From Burkholderiales bacterium (GTDB taxonomy: Bacteria > Pseudomonadota > Gammaproteobacteria > Burkholderiales > Burkholderiaceae_F): a stretch of 47,908 bases of DNA. A program made the position numbers and the translations under genes. The stretch is from NCBI GenBank assembly GCA_900290335.1, contig OKRD01000113.1:32974-80881 (forward strand), read 5' to 3'. Below, piece by piece: positions 25,969 through 34,020 of the stretch (within the stretch, counting starts at the first letter, position 1; the number at the start of each line of letters is the position of its first letter). Below the pieces are notes generated by a model. The model was not told where the DNA came from and searched no databases. It was given only the letters and a program-made list of their open reading frames with translations.

Positions 25969-26976
25969 ATGAACACAAACGATCAACAGCTGCTCTGGAT
26001 GTACGAGAAGATGCTCGAAATCCGCGAGTACGAGGAGACCATGGCCAAGGTCTATCTCGAAGGCAAGCTGCCGCCGCAGATCCAGAAGGGACTTGCGTTC
26101 GACATCGGCAGCGGGCCGGTTCCGGGCGAGATGCACCTGGCGGCAGGCCAGGAGCCGGTGGCGGTGGGCGTATGCGCGCACTTGCGCACCAAGGACACCG
26201 TTGTGGGAACGCATCGCCCCCATCACTTCGCAATTGCCAAGGGCGTCCCGCTCAAAGCGATGACTGCCGAAATGTTCGGCAAGGACACGGGACTAGGGCG
26301 CGGCAAGGGCGGCCACATGCACCTTTTCGACCCGGCGCACAAGTTCAGCTGCAGCGGCATCATCGGCGCGAGTCTGCCCCCGGCCTGCGGCGCCGCGCTC
26401 GCCGCCAAGAAGCGCGGCGAGGACAACGTCGCGGTGGCCTTCTTCGGCGAGGGGGCGGCCAACCAAGGCTCGTTCCATGAGTCCTTGAATCTCGCAGCGC
26501 TATGGAAGCTGCCGGTGCTGTTCGTCTGCGAAGACAACAAGTACGCGATCTCGGTCGAGAAGTCCGATTCGACCTCGGTCGCGTGGAACGCCGACCGCGC
26601 GTCGGCGTACGGCATGCCCGGAGCGCGGGTCGAACAAAACGATGCCATTGCGGTCTACGAGGCGGCCGGCGCGGCAATCGAGCGGGCGCGCCGCGGCGAA
26701 GGCCCGACGCTTCTGGAGGTAAAGACCGACCGCTATCTGGGCCACTTCCAGGGCGATCCGGAAACCTATCGCCCCAAAGGAGAGGTCGACGAGCTGCGCA
26801 AGCACGATCCGATCCCCCGGCTCGGCGCGCAGTTGCGTCGCCGCGGCCTGCTGAGCGACGCCGCCGATGCGACGCTGCGAGCCAGTGTGAGCGAGCGGGT
26901 CGCGGCGGCCTACGAATATGGCCGCACCAGCCCTTACCCCAAGCCCGAGGATGCGCTAAAGCACCTTTTCGTCTGA
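25969..26976 (+). CDS. acoA: Thiamine-diphosphate dehydrogenase E1, alpha subunit (AcoA-like)
   Basis: A 335-residue E1 alpha subunit of the pyruvate/acetoin dehydrogenase type. The TPP-binding region is visible as GEGAANQGS followed by the NKYAIS asparagine end, and GRGKGGHMHLF and the RYLGHFQGD loop are family-typical. With the beta subunit it should cleave acetoin or a 2-oxo acid and pass the acyl unit to a lipoyl group. The N-terminus carries a slightly longer insert (about residues 30-45, QIQKGLAFDIGSGP) than common AcoA proteins. The start at 25969 was chosen for its GTGGAG site and because the long upstream open frame crosses the sigma-54 promoter. Acetoin is the best guess of substrate because AcoX- and AcoR-like genes lie nearby, but another substrate is possible. 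Confidence 0.85.
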   Translation: MNTNDQQLLWMYEKMLEIREYEETMAKVYLEGKLPPQIQKGLAFDIGSGPVPGEMHLAAGQEPVAVGVCAHLRTKDTVVGTHRPHHFAIAKGVPLKAMTAEMFGKDTGLGRGKGGHMHLFDPAHKFSCSGIIGASLPPACGAALAAKKRGEDNVAVAFFGEGAANQGSFHESLNLAALWKLPVLFVCEDNKYAISVEKSDSTSVAWNADRASAYGMPGARVEQNDAIAVYEAAGAAIERARRGEGPTLLEVKTDRYLGHFQGDPETYRPKGEVDELRKHDPIPRLGAQLRRRGLLSDAADATLRASVSERVAAAYEYGRTSPYPKPEDALKHLFV

Positions 26977-27010
26977 GCCCGCAATTCGGATGCCAACGGA
27001 GACCAACACC

Positions 27011-28069
27011 ATGAACACCCAGACCAACCGCAAGCTGACCATGGCGGCGGCGATCGCCGAGGCAATCGGCCAGGAGATCGAACGCGATCCCGCCGTTTTC
27101 GTGATGGGCGAGGACATCGGAAAGTACGGCGGCATCTTCGGCGCCACCGGCGGCCTGCTCGCCAAATACGGCAAAGACCGAATCATGGATACGCCGATCT
27201 CGGAGACTGCGTTCATCGGCTGCGCGATCGGCGCCGCGATCGGCGCCGCGGCAGACGGCATGCGCCCGATCGCCGAGCTGATGTTCGTCGATTTCTTCGG
27301 CGTGTGCATGGACATGATCTACAACCACATGGCGAAGAACACCTACATGGCCGGCGGCAACATCCGCCTGCCCATGGTGCTGATGACCGCCATCGGCGGC
27401 GGCTACAACGACGCTGCGCAGCACTCCCAGTGCTTGTACGGGATCTTTGCCCACGTGCCGGGCATCAAGGTCGTGGTGCCGTCCAATGCCTACGACGCCA
27501 AGGGCCTGATGACCCAGGCCATCCGCGATGACAACCCGGTGATGTTCATGTACCACAAGGGGATCATGGGTCTGCCTTGGATGGCCTACTACGAAGGCAG
27601 CACGACACAGGTGCCGGAGGAGCCATACACCATCGCCTTTGGCCAGGCGCGTGTGGTTCGCGAAGGCAGCGATCTGACCATCGTCACGCTCAGCCAGATG
27701 GTCCACAAGGCCGAGATCGCCGCCCAGCAACTGGCGCAGGGCGGTATCAATGCAGAGGTGATCGACCTGCGCACGCTCGTCCCGCTCGATCGCGCGGCCG
27801 TGCTGCGGTCCGTGCGCAAGACGGGCCGGCTGCTCGTTGCCGACGAGGATTACCTGAGCTTTGGCGTCTCCGGGGAGATTGCCGCCCTCGTGGCCGAGAA
27901 CCTGGACAGCGTGCGCCTGCGCGCGCCGGTGCAGCGGCTGGCGCTGCCGGATGTGCCGATCCCCTACAGCCGACCGCTGGAACAGTTCGTCATACCGCAG
28001 GTGGACTCGATCGTCGCCGCCGCCCGCAAGCTCGTGGCTGCGCGCGCTCCGCAAGGCGCGCCGGCATGA
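27011..28069 (+). CDS. acoB: Thiamine-diphosphate dehydrogenase E1, beta subunit (AcoB-like)
   Basis: A 352-residue E1 beta subunit (transketolase-like pyrimidine-binding and C-terminal domains). The segments VMGEDIGKYGGIFGAT, DTPISETAFIGCAIGAA and the later EVIDLRTLVPLD are standard for this family, and VADEDYLSFGVSGEIAAL matches the AcoB/PDH beta end. It lies 34 bases after acoA, and its stop overlaps the next start (ATGA). I chose the start at 27011 (MNTQTN) over 26990 because GGAG lies just upstream. Together with acoA it forms the heterotetrameric E1. Confidence 0.9.
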   Translation: MNTQTNRKLTMAAAIAEAIGQEIERDPAVFVMGEDIGKYGGIFGATGGLLAKYGKDRIMDTPISETAFIGCAIGAAIGAAADGMRPIAELMFVDFFGVCMDMIYNHMAKNTYMAGGNIRLPMVLMTAIGGGYNDAAQHSQCLYGIFAHVPGIKVVVPSNAYDAKGLMTQAIRDDNPVMFMYHKGIMGLPWMAYYEGSTTQVPEEPYTIAFGQARVVREGSDLTIVTLSQMVHKAEIAAQQLAQGGINAEVIDLRTLVPLDRAAVLRSVRKTGRLLVADEDYLSFGVSGEIAALVAENLDSVRLRAPVQRLALPDVPIPYSRPLEQFVIPQVDSIVAAARKLVAARAPQGAPA

Positions 28070-28317
28070 TGGATGTGGCCGTGCCGGCCGACGTTTGGCA
28101 GGACGTCGAGCCCGGCACGGAGGCGCTCGTCGAAGCCTGGCTCGTGAAGGAGGGCGACCGCGTCAAGGCTGGCCAGGTACTGGCCAAGGTGGTGATCATC
28201 AAGGCCAACGTCGAGTTGACCGCGCCGGCTGCCGGCGTGGTTGACCGGATCCTGGTGGCTGCCGAGGAGACCTTCAAGGCCGGGCAGCCGCTGGTGCGTC
28301 TGCGCCCGACCGGATGA
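28066..28317 (+). CDS. Free-standing lipoyl-domain protein
   Basis: An 83-residue protein consisting only of a biotinyl/lipoyl hammerhead domain. It shows the flanking EGDRVKAGQVLAKV strand-turn pattern and VELTAPAAGVV after the attachment site. Lys46 in VVIIKANVE occupies the position of the lipoyl lysine. The normal DKA motif is IKA here, so the preceding acidic residue is lost. There is no peripheral-subunit-binding domain and no acyltransferase domain, so this is a carrier only. It starts inside the acoB stop codon and ends inside the ligase start codon (ATGA at both ends), so translation of the four genes is tightly coupled. In known Aco systems this domain is the N-terminus of AcoC. Confidence 0.88.
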   Translation: MMDVAVPADVWQDVEPGTEALVEAWLVKEGDRVKAGQVLAKVVIIKANVELTAPAAGVVDRILVAAEETFKAGQPLVRLRPTG

Positions 28318-29033
28318 TCGCCGGGGCAGGAGTGCGGGCAAAGACGGGCGCCGCGGTCGAGCAGGACTGGAACGAACGGCAGCTGGCGCAGCAAGTGCGC
28401 GCGGCGGTCTGGCAGGTATGGACCTACCTCGAGCCGTCCATCGTCTTGGGATGCTCGCAACGAACGATGCTCCCGGCCGCCGGCGCGCACCGTGGCAGGG
28501 AAGTCCTGCTGCGCCGCTCGGGCGGGGGCGCTGTGCTGGCGGGTCCCTGGATGCTGGGTTTGTCCGTCGCTCTGCCAGTCGGTCATGGGCTGTGGAGCCC
28601 GGACGTGATCGCCAGCTACCGCTGGCTGGGCGAGCTGCTGGCGGCGGTCCTGCGCGAAGGCGGTGTGCTGGCAAGTGCGCTGCCGCCACCGCAGGCACGC
28701 GCCATGGCGCCCACCGACGGACTTCAATGGGCCTGCTTCGGGGGGCTCTCGCCCTGGGAGGTCGTCGCGGGCGGCCGCAAGATCGCGGGCCTGGCCCAGG
28801 TGCGCAGCCGCAACGGCGTGCTGCTCTCGGCCGGCGTGTTGCTCTCGGCACCGGACTGGGCGCTACTGTGCACAGTCTTGGGCCGCCCGCCGGCACAGAT
28901 TGCCTCGCTGGCGAGCGTGACCACTTCGTGGGCCGAGCAAAACGGCGACACCGCGATGGCTGCTGCGCTGCCGCAGCACCTGGACGCCGGGCTGCGTGCC
29001 GCACTCCGAGCCGGCGAAATTTCCGGCGGCTGA
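28314..29033 (+). CDS. Lipoate-protein ligase family protein (BPL_LplA_LipB fold)
   Basis: A 239-residue member of the lipoate/biotin ligase superfamily. The lipoyl-AMP-binding loop RRSGGGAVL and the GGRKIAGLAQ motif with the probable catalytic Lys156 are clear, and a late VLLSAPDW stretch matches the family. It overlaps the lipoyl-domain gene by 4 bases and is very likely the enzyme that loads its Lys46. The unusual attachment site of that carrier (IKA) may explain why a private ligase is kept. The sequence cannot show whether it uses free lipoate or transfers octanoyl/lipoyl groups from another protein. The C-terminal accessory domain of E. coli LplA is mostly absent. Confidence 0.85.
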   Translation: MIAGAGVRAKTGAAVEQDWNERQLAQQVRAAVWQVWTYLEPSIVLGCSQRTMLPAAGAHRGREVLLRRSGGGAVLAGPWMLGLSVALPVGHGLWSPDVIASYRWLGELLAAVLREGGVLASALPPPQARAMAPTDGLQWACFGGLSPWEVVAGGRKIAGLAQVRSRNGVLLSAGVLLSAPDWALLCTVLGRPPAQIASLASVTTSWAEQNGDTAMAAALPQHLDAGLRAALRAGEISGG

Positions 29034-29044
29034 CAGCCCGACCC

Positions 29045-29119
29045 GGTCGCCGACCGTCGCATGAAGCCGGCATCGCGGTTTCGCGTATGTCCCCATTGCA
29101 GCCGCAGCGGTCGGCGATC
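29045..29119. repeat. 12-bp inverted repeat between convergent genes
   Basis: GGTCGCCGACCG (29045-29056) pairs with CGGTCGGCGATC (29108-29119) with one G-T wobble, across a 51-base loop. It fills the gap between the ligase stop and the acoX stop and may act as a bidirectional 3'-end structure. Confidence 0.4.
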
Positions 29120-29124
29120 CCGGA

Positions 29125-30159
29125 TCAGGCGCAGCCGGCCGGATTCGGCAAGTCAAAGAGCAAGCCCTGGCGTGCCGCGTATTCGAGCGTGCGCGCGACC
29201 GCGACCGTGCGTGGCCCCAGCAAGTCGAGTTCGACCCGCAGACGCTCCTGGCCGTCGAGCTCGATTTCGCGCTCGCCGTCGATGGCTATCGTCCCGGCGG
29301 CCGGCGTCAGCCAGAGCGGTTCATTGGGCGAGAACCGACGCGCAGAGGCAATCGAAACCTGCTGCATGGTGCCGGGCAACAGCGGCGCCATCAGCGTGCG
29401 GCCGGGCCCGAAGCGCACATGCGCGCCGAAGGGGTCGTCGCGCGAGACGGGGCACGCCAGAGCGGCGATCGCCGACAGGCCGATTGCGTTGGGTTCGCCA
29501 AAGCTCGTGCAGACCTCGACCAGGTCCTCGCCGCGCCATACCGCGCGCGCGCCGGTGGCCAGCTGCCGCGACAGGCACACGTCGACCAGCGCGAATTCGT
29601 CGACCCGCGCGCCGGTGATCCGCAAGCGCTTGTTCGCCCGCAGACCAATTGCCTCATCCACCTTGCCGGTGGCGATGAGCGCGGCGGCCATGCCCGCGGT
29701 CGTGGCTTCGCGCATCTCCGGAAACGCGTTGTTCGTGCCGGTCGACAGCGCGAGCAAGGGCACGCGGGCGCAGGTCGAAGCCACGGCGCGGTGCGTGCCG
29801 TCGCCGCCGAGCACGGCGATCAGCCCAACGCCCTGGCGCACCATCTGCGCAGCGGCTTCGGCACTGTCTTGCGCGCAATCACGAACGCGCATATCGAGCA
29901 GCCGCACCCGCGGCAGCGCCAGATTGCGCTGCGCGCGCCCGATGGCCGCCGTATCGCGAACGCGCGCGGCAATTCCTGCCGAGTCCGGCAGCATCCAGAC
30001 CTCGCTCACACCTAGGCTGCCCATCGCGCTGATCAGGCGCAGAACGACATTCACCTTCTCGCCGGTCGGAAACACGGAAGCCCAGCTGAGCAGCCGGCGC
30101 AGGTCGCGTCCCGACGACGGGTTGGCGATGACGCCGACCGATACGGCGCGTTGGCTCAT
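29125..30159 (-). CDS. acoX: ATP-NAD kinase-like protein (AcoX family)
   Basis: A 344-residue protein of the NAD kinase/diacylglycerol kinase fold, closest in layout to AcoX of acetoin gene clusters. It opens with VGVIANPSSGRD and carries the nucleotide-binding GGDGTHRAV and the STGTNNAFP segment. AcoX is found with acetoin dehydrogenase genes in several bacteria, but its biochemical role is not firmly known. The start at 30159 (MSQRAV) gives the usual N-terminus, and a longer open frame upstream is not supported. A sigma-54-type promoter lies 60-75 bases upstream, so it is probably induced together with the E1 operon although it is on the opposite strand. Confidence 0.85.
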   Translation of the reverse strand: MSQRAVSVGVIANPSSGRDLRRLLSWASVFPTGEKVNVVLRLISAMGSLGVSEVWMLPDSAGIAARVRDTAAIGRAQRNLALPRVRLLDMRVRDCAQDSAEAAAQMVRQGVGLIAVLGGDGTHRAVASTCARVPLLALSTGTNNAFPEMREATTAGMAAALIATGKVDEAIGLRANKRLRITGARVDEFALVDVCLSRQLATGARAVWRGEDLVEVCTSFGEPNAIGLSAIAALACPVSRDDPFGAHVRFGPGRTLMAPLLPGTMQQVSIASARRFSPNEPLWLTPAAGTIAIDGEREIELDGQERLRVELDLLGPRTVAVARTLEYAARQGLLFDLPNPAGCA

Positions 30160-30218
30160 CGGTTCTATGACACCGCTCCCGTGACAAAAGTCGCACAGCA
30201 AGACACGAACGCTGGACG

Positions 30219-30234
30219 AGCAATATCCGTGCCT
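30219..30234 (-). promoter_or_regulatory. Sigma-54 (-24/-12) promoter of acoX
   Basis: Read on the minus strand, AGGCACG-GATA-TTGCT matches TGGCACG-N4-TTGCW in all but the first base. The GG and GC pairs are correctly spaced. The expected start is near 30208, about 49 bases before the acoX ATG. Confidence 0.7.
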
Positions 30235-30401
30235 TCCACCCGCCCGCGGTGTGGAGGTTCGCACGGGACGCTTTGCCGCACTACCCCCCAGACGTATCAT
30301 CAAAATACGCTGGAATGGCGCAATGGCCTCGGGGGCGTGGCACGATGCTTCGCTGCTCCGCACAAGAAGCGGCGGCACAGCCGAGAGGAGGAAAGCAAAC
30401 G

Positions 30402-32360
30402 ATGGGCGGCAACCGTGTTTCGTTTCACGCGGCGGGCGTGTCGCCGGCGCGCGGCGCGGCCGATGCGCTGATCGCCCGTTCCTGGCAGCGCTCGATTGCG
30501 GTTCACCGCCTCGATCCCGACGGCGCGGCCCGGCCGCGCGTGCTGCCGGCCAGCGCAGTGCGCGAGCACCGCGAGCCGATGCAGCCGGTGCTCGAGGTGG
30601 CACGCAGCGGCATGGAAAGCCTGTTCGGGCAAATCCGCGACGCCGGCTACATCGTGCTGCTGACCGACGCACAGGGCGTGGCCGTGGACTTCATCAACAA
30701 CCCGGTGATCGACCGCGAACTGCGCCGCGCTGGCCTGTACGTGGGGGGCTGCTGGTCGGAGGACGAGGAGGGAACCTGTGCCGTCGGGATGTGCGCGGTC
30801 GACCGGCTTCCCATCACCGTGCATCACGGCGAACACTTCCTTGCGAACAACCGCACGCTCACCTGCAGCGCGGCGCCGATCATGTCGCCCGAGGGTCAAT
30901 TGCTGGGCATACTCGATGCTTCGGCGCTGCACTCCCCCGACGACAAGCGCAGCCAGCACCTGGTCCTGCAAATGGTCGACGCCACCGCACGCATGATCGA
31001 GAACGCCTGCTTCCTGCGCCGCTTCGAACGCCAATGGGTTCTGCGCATCAGCACGCGGCGCGAGTTTCTGGAGGTGGCCACCGAAGGGCTGATGGCCCTC
31101 GACGGCAGCGGCCGCATCCTCGCCGCCAATCAGCGCCTGCTGCATGACCTCGGCCAATCCGCAGGCGACGTGACGGGCCGGCCCGTCGAGGAAGTCTTCG
31201 GCATCGGCTTCGAAGAGCTGGCCAGCGCGGCCCGCGTGCCCGACGCCCCAGCGCTTACCTTGCCGGTGCTGCCCTCGGGAAGCCGCTGCTTTGGCCTACC
31301 GCGCGCGCCGCGCGCTGCGTCCGTCGCGCCTGCGGCAAAGCCAGCCGTTGCAGCCTCGCCACGGCCCGCCGGGCCACTGGAGGCACTGGCCGGCAGCGAT
31401 CCGTGCATGGGCGCGAATGTGCTGCAGGCGCTGCGCGTCCTGGACAAGAATATTGCCGTGCTCCTGCTTGGCGAAACCGGTACCGGCAAGGACGCGTTCG
31501 CCAGAGCCCTGCACGAGGCAAGCGCGCGCGCTGGCGCGCCGTACGTGGCCATCAACTGCGCCGCCATCCCCGAAGCGCTCATCGAGAGCGAGTTGTTCGG
31601 CTACCGCGAGGGCGCATTCACCGGCGCCCGGTCCAAGGGAGCGCGCGGCAAGATCGCGCAGGCGCACGGAGGTTCGCTGTTTCTCGATGAGATCGGCGAC
31701 ATGCCCCTGGCGTTGCAGGCGCGCTTGCTACGGGTGTTGGCCGAGCGGGAGATCACCCCCCTGGGATCCGAGACCACGGTCCCGATCGATGTGCAGGTCA
31801 TCTGCGCCACCCATCGCGACCTGCAGGATCTGGTCGACACCGGAGCGTTCCGGCTCGACCTCTACTACCGCCTTGCGGGCGTCACCTTGCGCCTGCCACC
31901 TCTGCGCGAGCGCAGCGACAAGCACGAACTGATCGAAGCGGTGCTGCGCAGCGAGGCCAAGGCGCTCCAGCGCGAAGTGCCGCGGCTGGACGCAACCGCC
32001 AGCGCGCTCTTGATGGGTCACGACTGGCCCGGCAACATCCGCGAACTCAAGAATGTCCTGCGTGCCGCCCTGGCCACCTACGAGAGCCCAGTCCTCGGCG
32101 TGGAGCACTTGCCCGCCAAGCTGCTGGGGCCGGCGCGAGGCGCGCTGCCTCCGCCGCGCCTGTCGTCGATCGGCTTGAACGAGTACCCGGCCGGCGACGC
32201 CGACCACAACTCGCCGACCGAGCCCGAGGCGCTGCTGGCCGCATTGCGCCAGCACCACTGGAACATCGCGCGCGTCGCGCGCTCGCTCAACACCTGCCGT
32301 TCCACGGTGTACCGGCGCATGGCCCGCTACGGCATCGTCGAGCCGAACCGGCGCAACTAG
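30402..32360 (+). CDS. acoR: Sigma-54-dependent transcriptional activator (AcoR type)
   Basis: A 652-residue enhancer-binding protein. The N-terminal 300 residues contain a GAF sensor region as in AcoR (WSEDEEGTCAVGMC, LTCSAAPI, LLGILDAS) and a PAS-like segment (LMALDGSGRILAANQ). A low-complexity Ala/Pro linker precedes the AAA+ domain. This has Walker A GETGTGKD (357-364), the sigma-54 contact loop GAFTGA (404-409) and SLFLDEIGD. The C-terminus is a Fis-type helix-turn-helix (NIARVARSLNTCRSTVYRRM). The start at 30402 follows GAGAGGAGG. It is the obvious activator for the two -24/-12 promoters nearby. The inducer is probably acetoin or a related diketone, by family analogy. Confidence 0.92.
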   Translation: MGGNRVSFHAAGVSPARGAADALIARSWQRSIAVHRLDPDGAARPRVLPASAVREHREPMQPVLEVARSGMESLFGQIRDAGYIVLLTDAQGVAVDFINNPVIDRELRRAGLYVGGCWSEDEEGTCAVGMCAVDRLPITVHHGEHFLANNRTLTCSAAPIMSPEGQLLGILDASALHSPDDKRSQHLVLQMVDATARMIENACFLRRFERQWVLRISTRREFLEVATEGLMALDGSGRILAANQRLLHDLGQSAGDVTGRPVEEVFGIGFEELASAARVPDAPALTLPVLPSGSRCFGLPRAPRAASVAPAAKPAVAASPRPAGPLEALAGSDPCMGANVLQALRVLDKNIAVLLLGETGTGKDAFARALHEASARAGAPYVAINCAAIPEALIESELFGYREGAFTGARSKGARGKIAQAHGGSLFLDEIGDMPLALQARLLRVLAEREITPLGSETTVPIDVQVICATHRDLQDLVDTGAFRLDLYYRLAGVTLRLPPLRERSDKHELIEAVLRSEAKALQREVPRLDATASALLMGHDWPGNIRELKNVLRAALATYESPVLGVEHLPAKLLGPARGALPPPRLSSIGLNEYPAGDADHNSPTEPEALLAALRQHHWNIARVARSLNTCRSTVYRRMARYGIVEPNRRN

Positions 32361-32640
32361 ACAAGTTCGACGCCCCGGGCAGCAGCCACGGGCACAGGCA
32401 ATTGCGCGTCGATGTACGTCGGCGCTCCTTTGCCGGTTCGGTCCGCTGAAATGGTCCTTGCGACGCGGCGATGCCGCAACATCGTGCGTTGACAGGCGGG
32501 GTTGACGACCGCTGCAGCGCGATGGACACAGTTTGGGCCAACTTTGGCTTGTGCACGATCAGCCGCCCCGGCCGGCGTGCCGCGCGGGTGCCGGACAGTC
32601 CTTCGCACTTGGCCCGATGCCTCATTCGCGCGCACCCCTT
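32361..32640. other. Convergent intergenic region acoR / permease
   Basis: A 280-base gap between the stop codons of acoR (plus) and the permease (minus). I see no gene with family resemblance and no strong terminator hairpin. A GTTGAC repeat occurs twice at about 32483-32502 without an evident role. Confidence 0.35.
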
Positions 32641-34011
32641 TTACTTGCGATCGAGCAGCAGCAAGAAGCCGCCCAGGGCGAGTACACCGACGCCCACCAG
32701 GGCGCCGACCCGCACGTAATCCAGGCTGGCGTAGAGCATGTAGAGGCTGCTCAGAAAAAACAGGATCGGCGTTGCCGGGTAGCCTGGCACACGAAACGGA
32801 CGCGGGGCGTCGGGCAAGCGCAGCCGCAGCACGATCACCGCCAGCGCGCTCAGCGAAAGAAAGAACCAGTACACCGGGGCCAGGTAGTCGACCATGGTCG
32901 CAAAACCGCCGCGCGTGATGGTGCCAAAGCCGATCAGCAGGATCGCCACCACGCCCATCGCCACCATGGCATGGGAAGGCGTGCCGCGCAGCACGTCCCA
33001 CTTGGCCAGGCGGGGCAGGCCGGAGAGATCGCTGGCCGCGGCGAAGGTGGTGCGCGCGCCGACGATGAGCAGCGCATTCATGATGGAGATGGCCGCCGTG
33101 GCCACCGTGAAGACGATCAGGATCTCGCCCGGCTGGCCGAAGGCGATGCGCATCACCTCCGCGGCCGGGGCCTGGCTCTGCGCCAGGCCGTCCAGGCCCA
33201 GCACGCGCACGTAGCCCCAATTGACCGCCAGGTAGAGTGCGGCGACGATGGTCATGCCGCCCACCAGCGCCAGGACGATGCCGCGGCGCTCGTCGCGCAT
33301 TTCCGCCGAGAGCGTGGCCGCGTCGCTCCAGCCGCCGTAGGCGAGCAGCACGAAGATCATCGCGGTGCCAAAACTCGTGCGGTCGCCCGCGGCCGTGGAG
33401 ACGCTCACCGAGGTCAGCGGCGGGGCGCCCTGCAGCACCTCCCAGATGCTGCCCAGCACCACGCAGCCCAGGCCAAACAGCACCAGCAGCATCAGGCCCA
33501 GCTGCGTGCCCACGCCGACGTGGATGCCGCGTAGGTTGACGGCGACCAGCACGATGACCACCACCACGCCGAAGACCGGGCTGCTCCACGGTCCGAAGTT
33601 GACGAGCTGCGCCAGGTAATCGCCGAACACGAATGCCAGCAAGGCCATCGAGCCCGTGTGGATGACCGAGAAACGCGACCAGGCAAAAAACAGCGCAAGG
33701 CGCTTGCCGTAGGCCCGCGCGAGAAACGCATAGTCGCCGCCGGCGTGCGGGAAGGCCGAGGCCATCTCGGCAAAGCACAGCGCGCCCAGCAGCGAGAGCA
33801 CGCCCCCCAGGGCCCAGGCCGCGAGCAGCGGGCCGGTGCTCATGACGTTGGCCGCGACGTTGGGCGCAGCGCGGAAAATCCCCGCGCCAATGACCATGCC
33901 AACGCACACCGCCATCGCGTGGCGCACGCCCAGGTTGCGCCGCGGCGCGGCGTGCGGCGGCGACGGCTGGGCCGAATCTAGTGGCACGCCGGCGCGCGGC
34001 GCCTCACTCAT
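32641..34011 (-). CDS. APC-family amino acid permease
   Basis: A 456-residue inner-membrane transporter with about 12 hydrophobic segments. The APC-superfamily signature VGMVIGAGIF opens the first helix, and EMASAFPHAGGDYAFLARAYG matches the helix 2-3 region of LAT/SteT-like and related amino acid permeases. The substrate cannot be read from the sequence. It sits at the end of a minus-strand run of leucine-degradation genes, so a branched-chain amino acid is an attractive guess but only that. The start is either ATG 34011 or GTG 34017, both within 12 bases of the receptor stop codon. Co-translation with the receptor is likely. Confidence 0.85.
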   Translation of the reverse strand: MSEAPRAGVPLDSAQPSPPHAAPRRNLGVRHAMAVCVGMVIGAGIFRAAPNVAANVMSTGPLLAAWALGGVLSLLGALCFAEMASAFPHAGGDYAFLARAYGKRLALFFAWSRFSVIHTGSMALLAFVFGDYLAQLVNFGPWSSPVFGVVVVIVLVAVNLRGIHVGVGTQLGLMLLVLFGLGCVVLGSIWEVLQGAPPLTSVSVSTAAGDRTSFGTAMIFVLLAYGGWSDAATLSAEMRDERRGIVLALVGGMTIVAALYLAVNWGYVRVLGLDGLAQSQAPAAEVMRIAFGQPGEILIVFTVATAAISIMNALLIVGARTTFAAASDLSGLPRLAKWDVLRGTPSHAMVAMGVVAILLIGFGTITRGGFATMVDYLAPVYWFFLSLSALAVIVLRLRLPDAPRPFRVPGYPATPILFFLSSLYMLYASLDYVRVGALVGVGVLALGGFLLLLDRK

Positions 34012-34020
34012 GCGCACCCA

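Noticed and set aside
30337-30355. Plus-strand TGGCACG upstream of acoR as a third sigma-54 promoter
   Set aside because: The downstream part reads TTCGC rather than TTGC at the required spacing, so the -12 GC is not in place.
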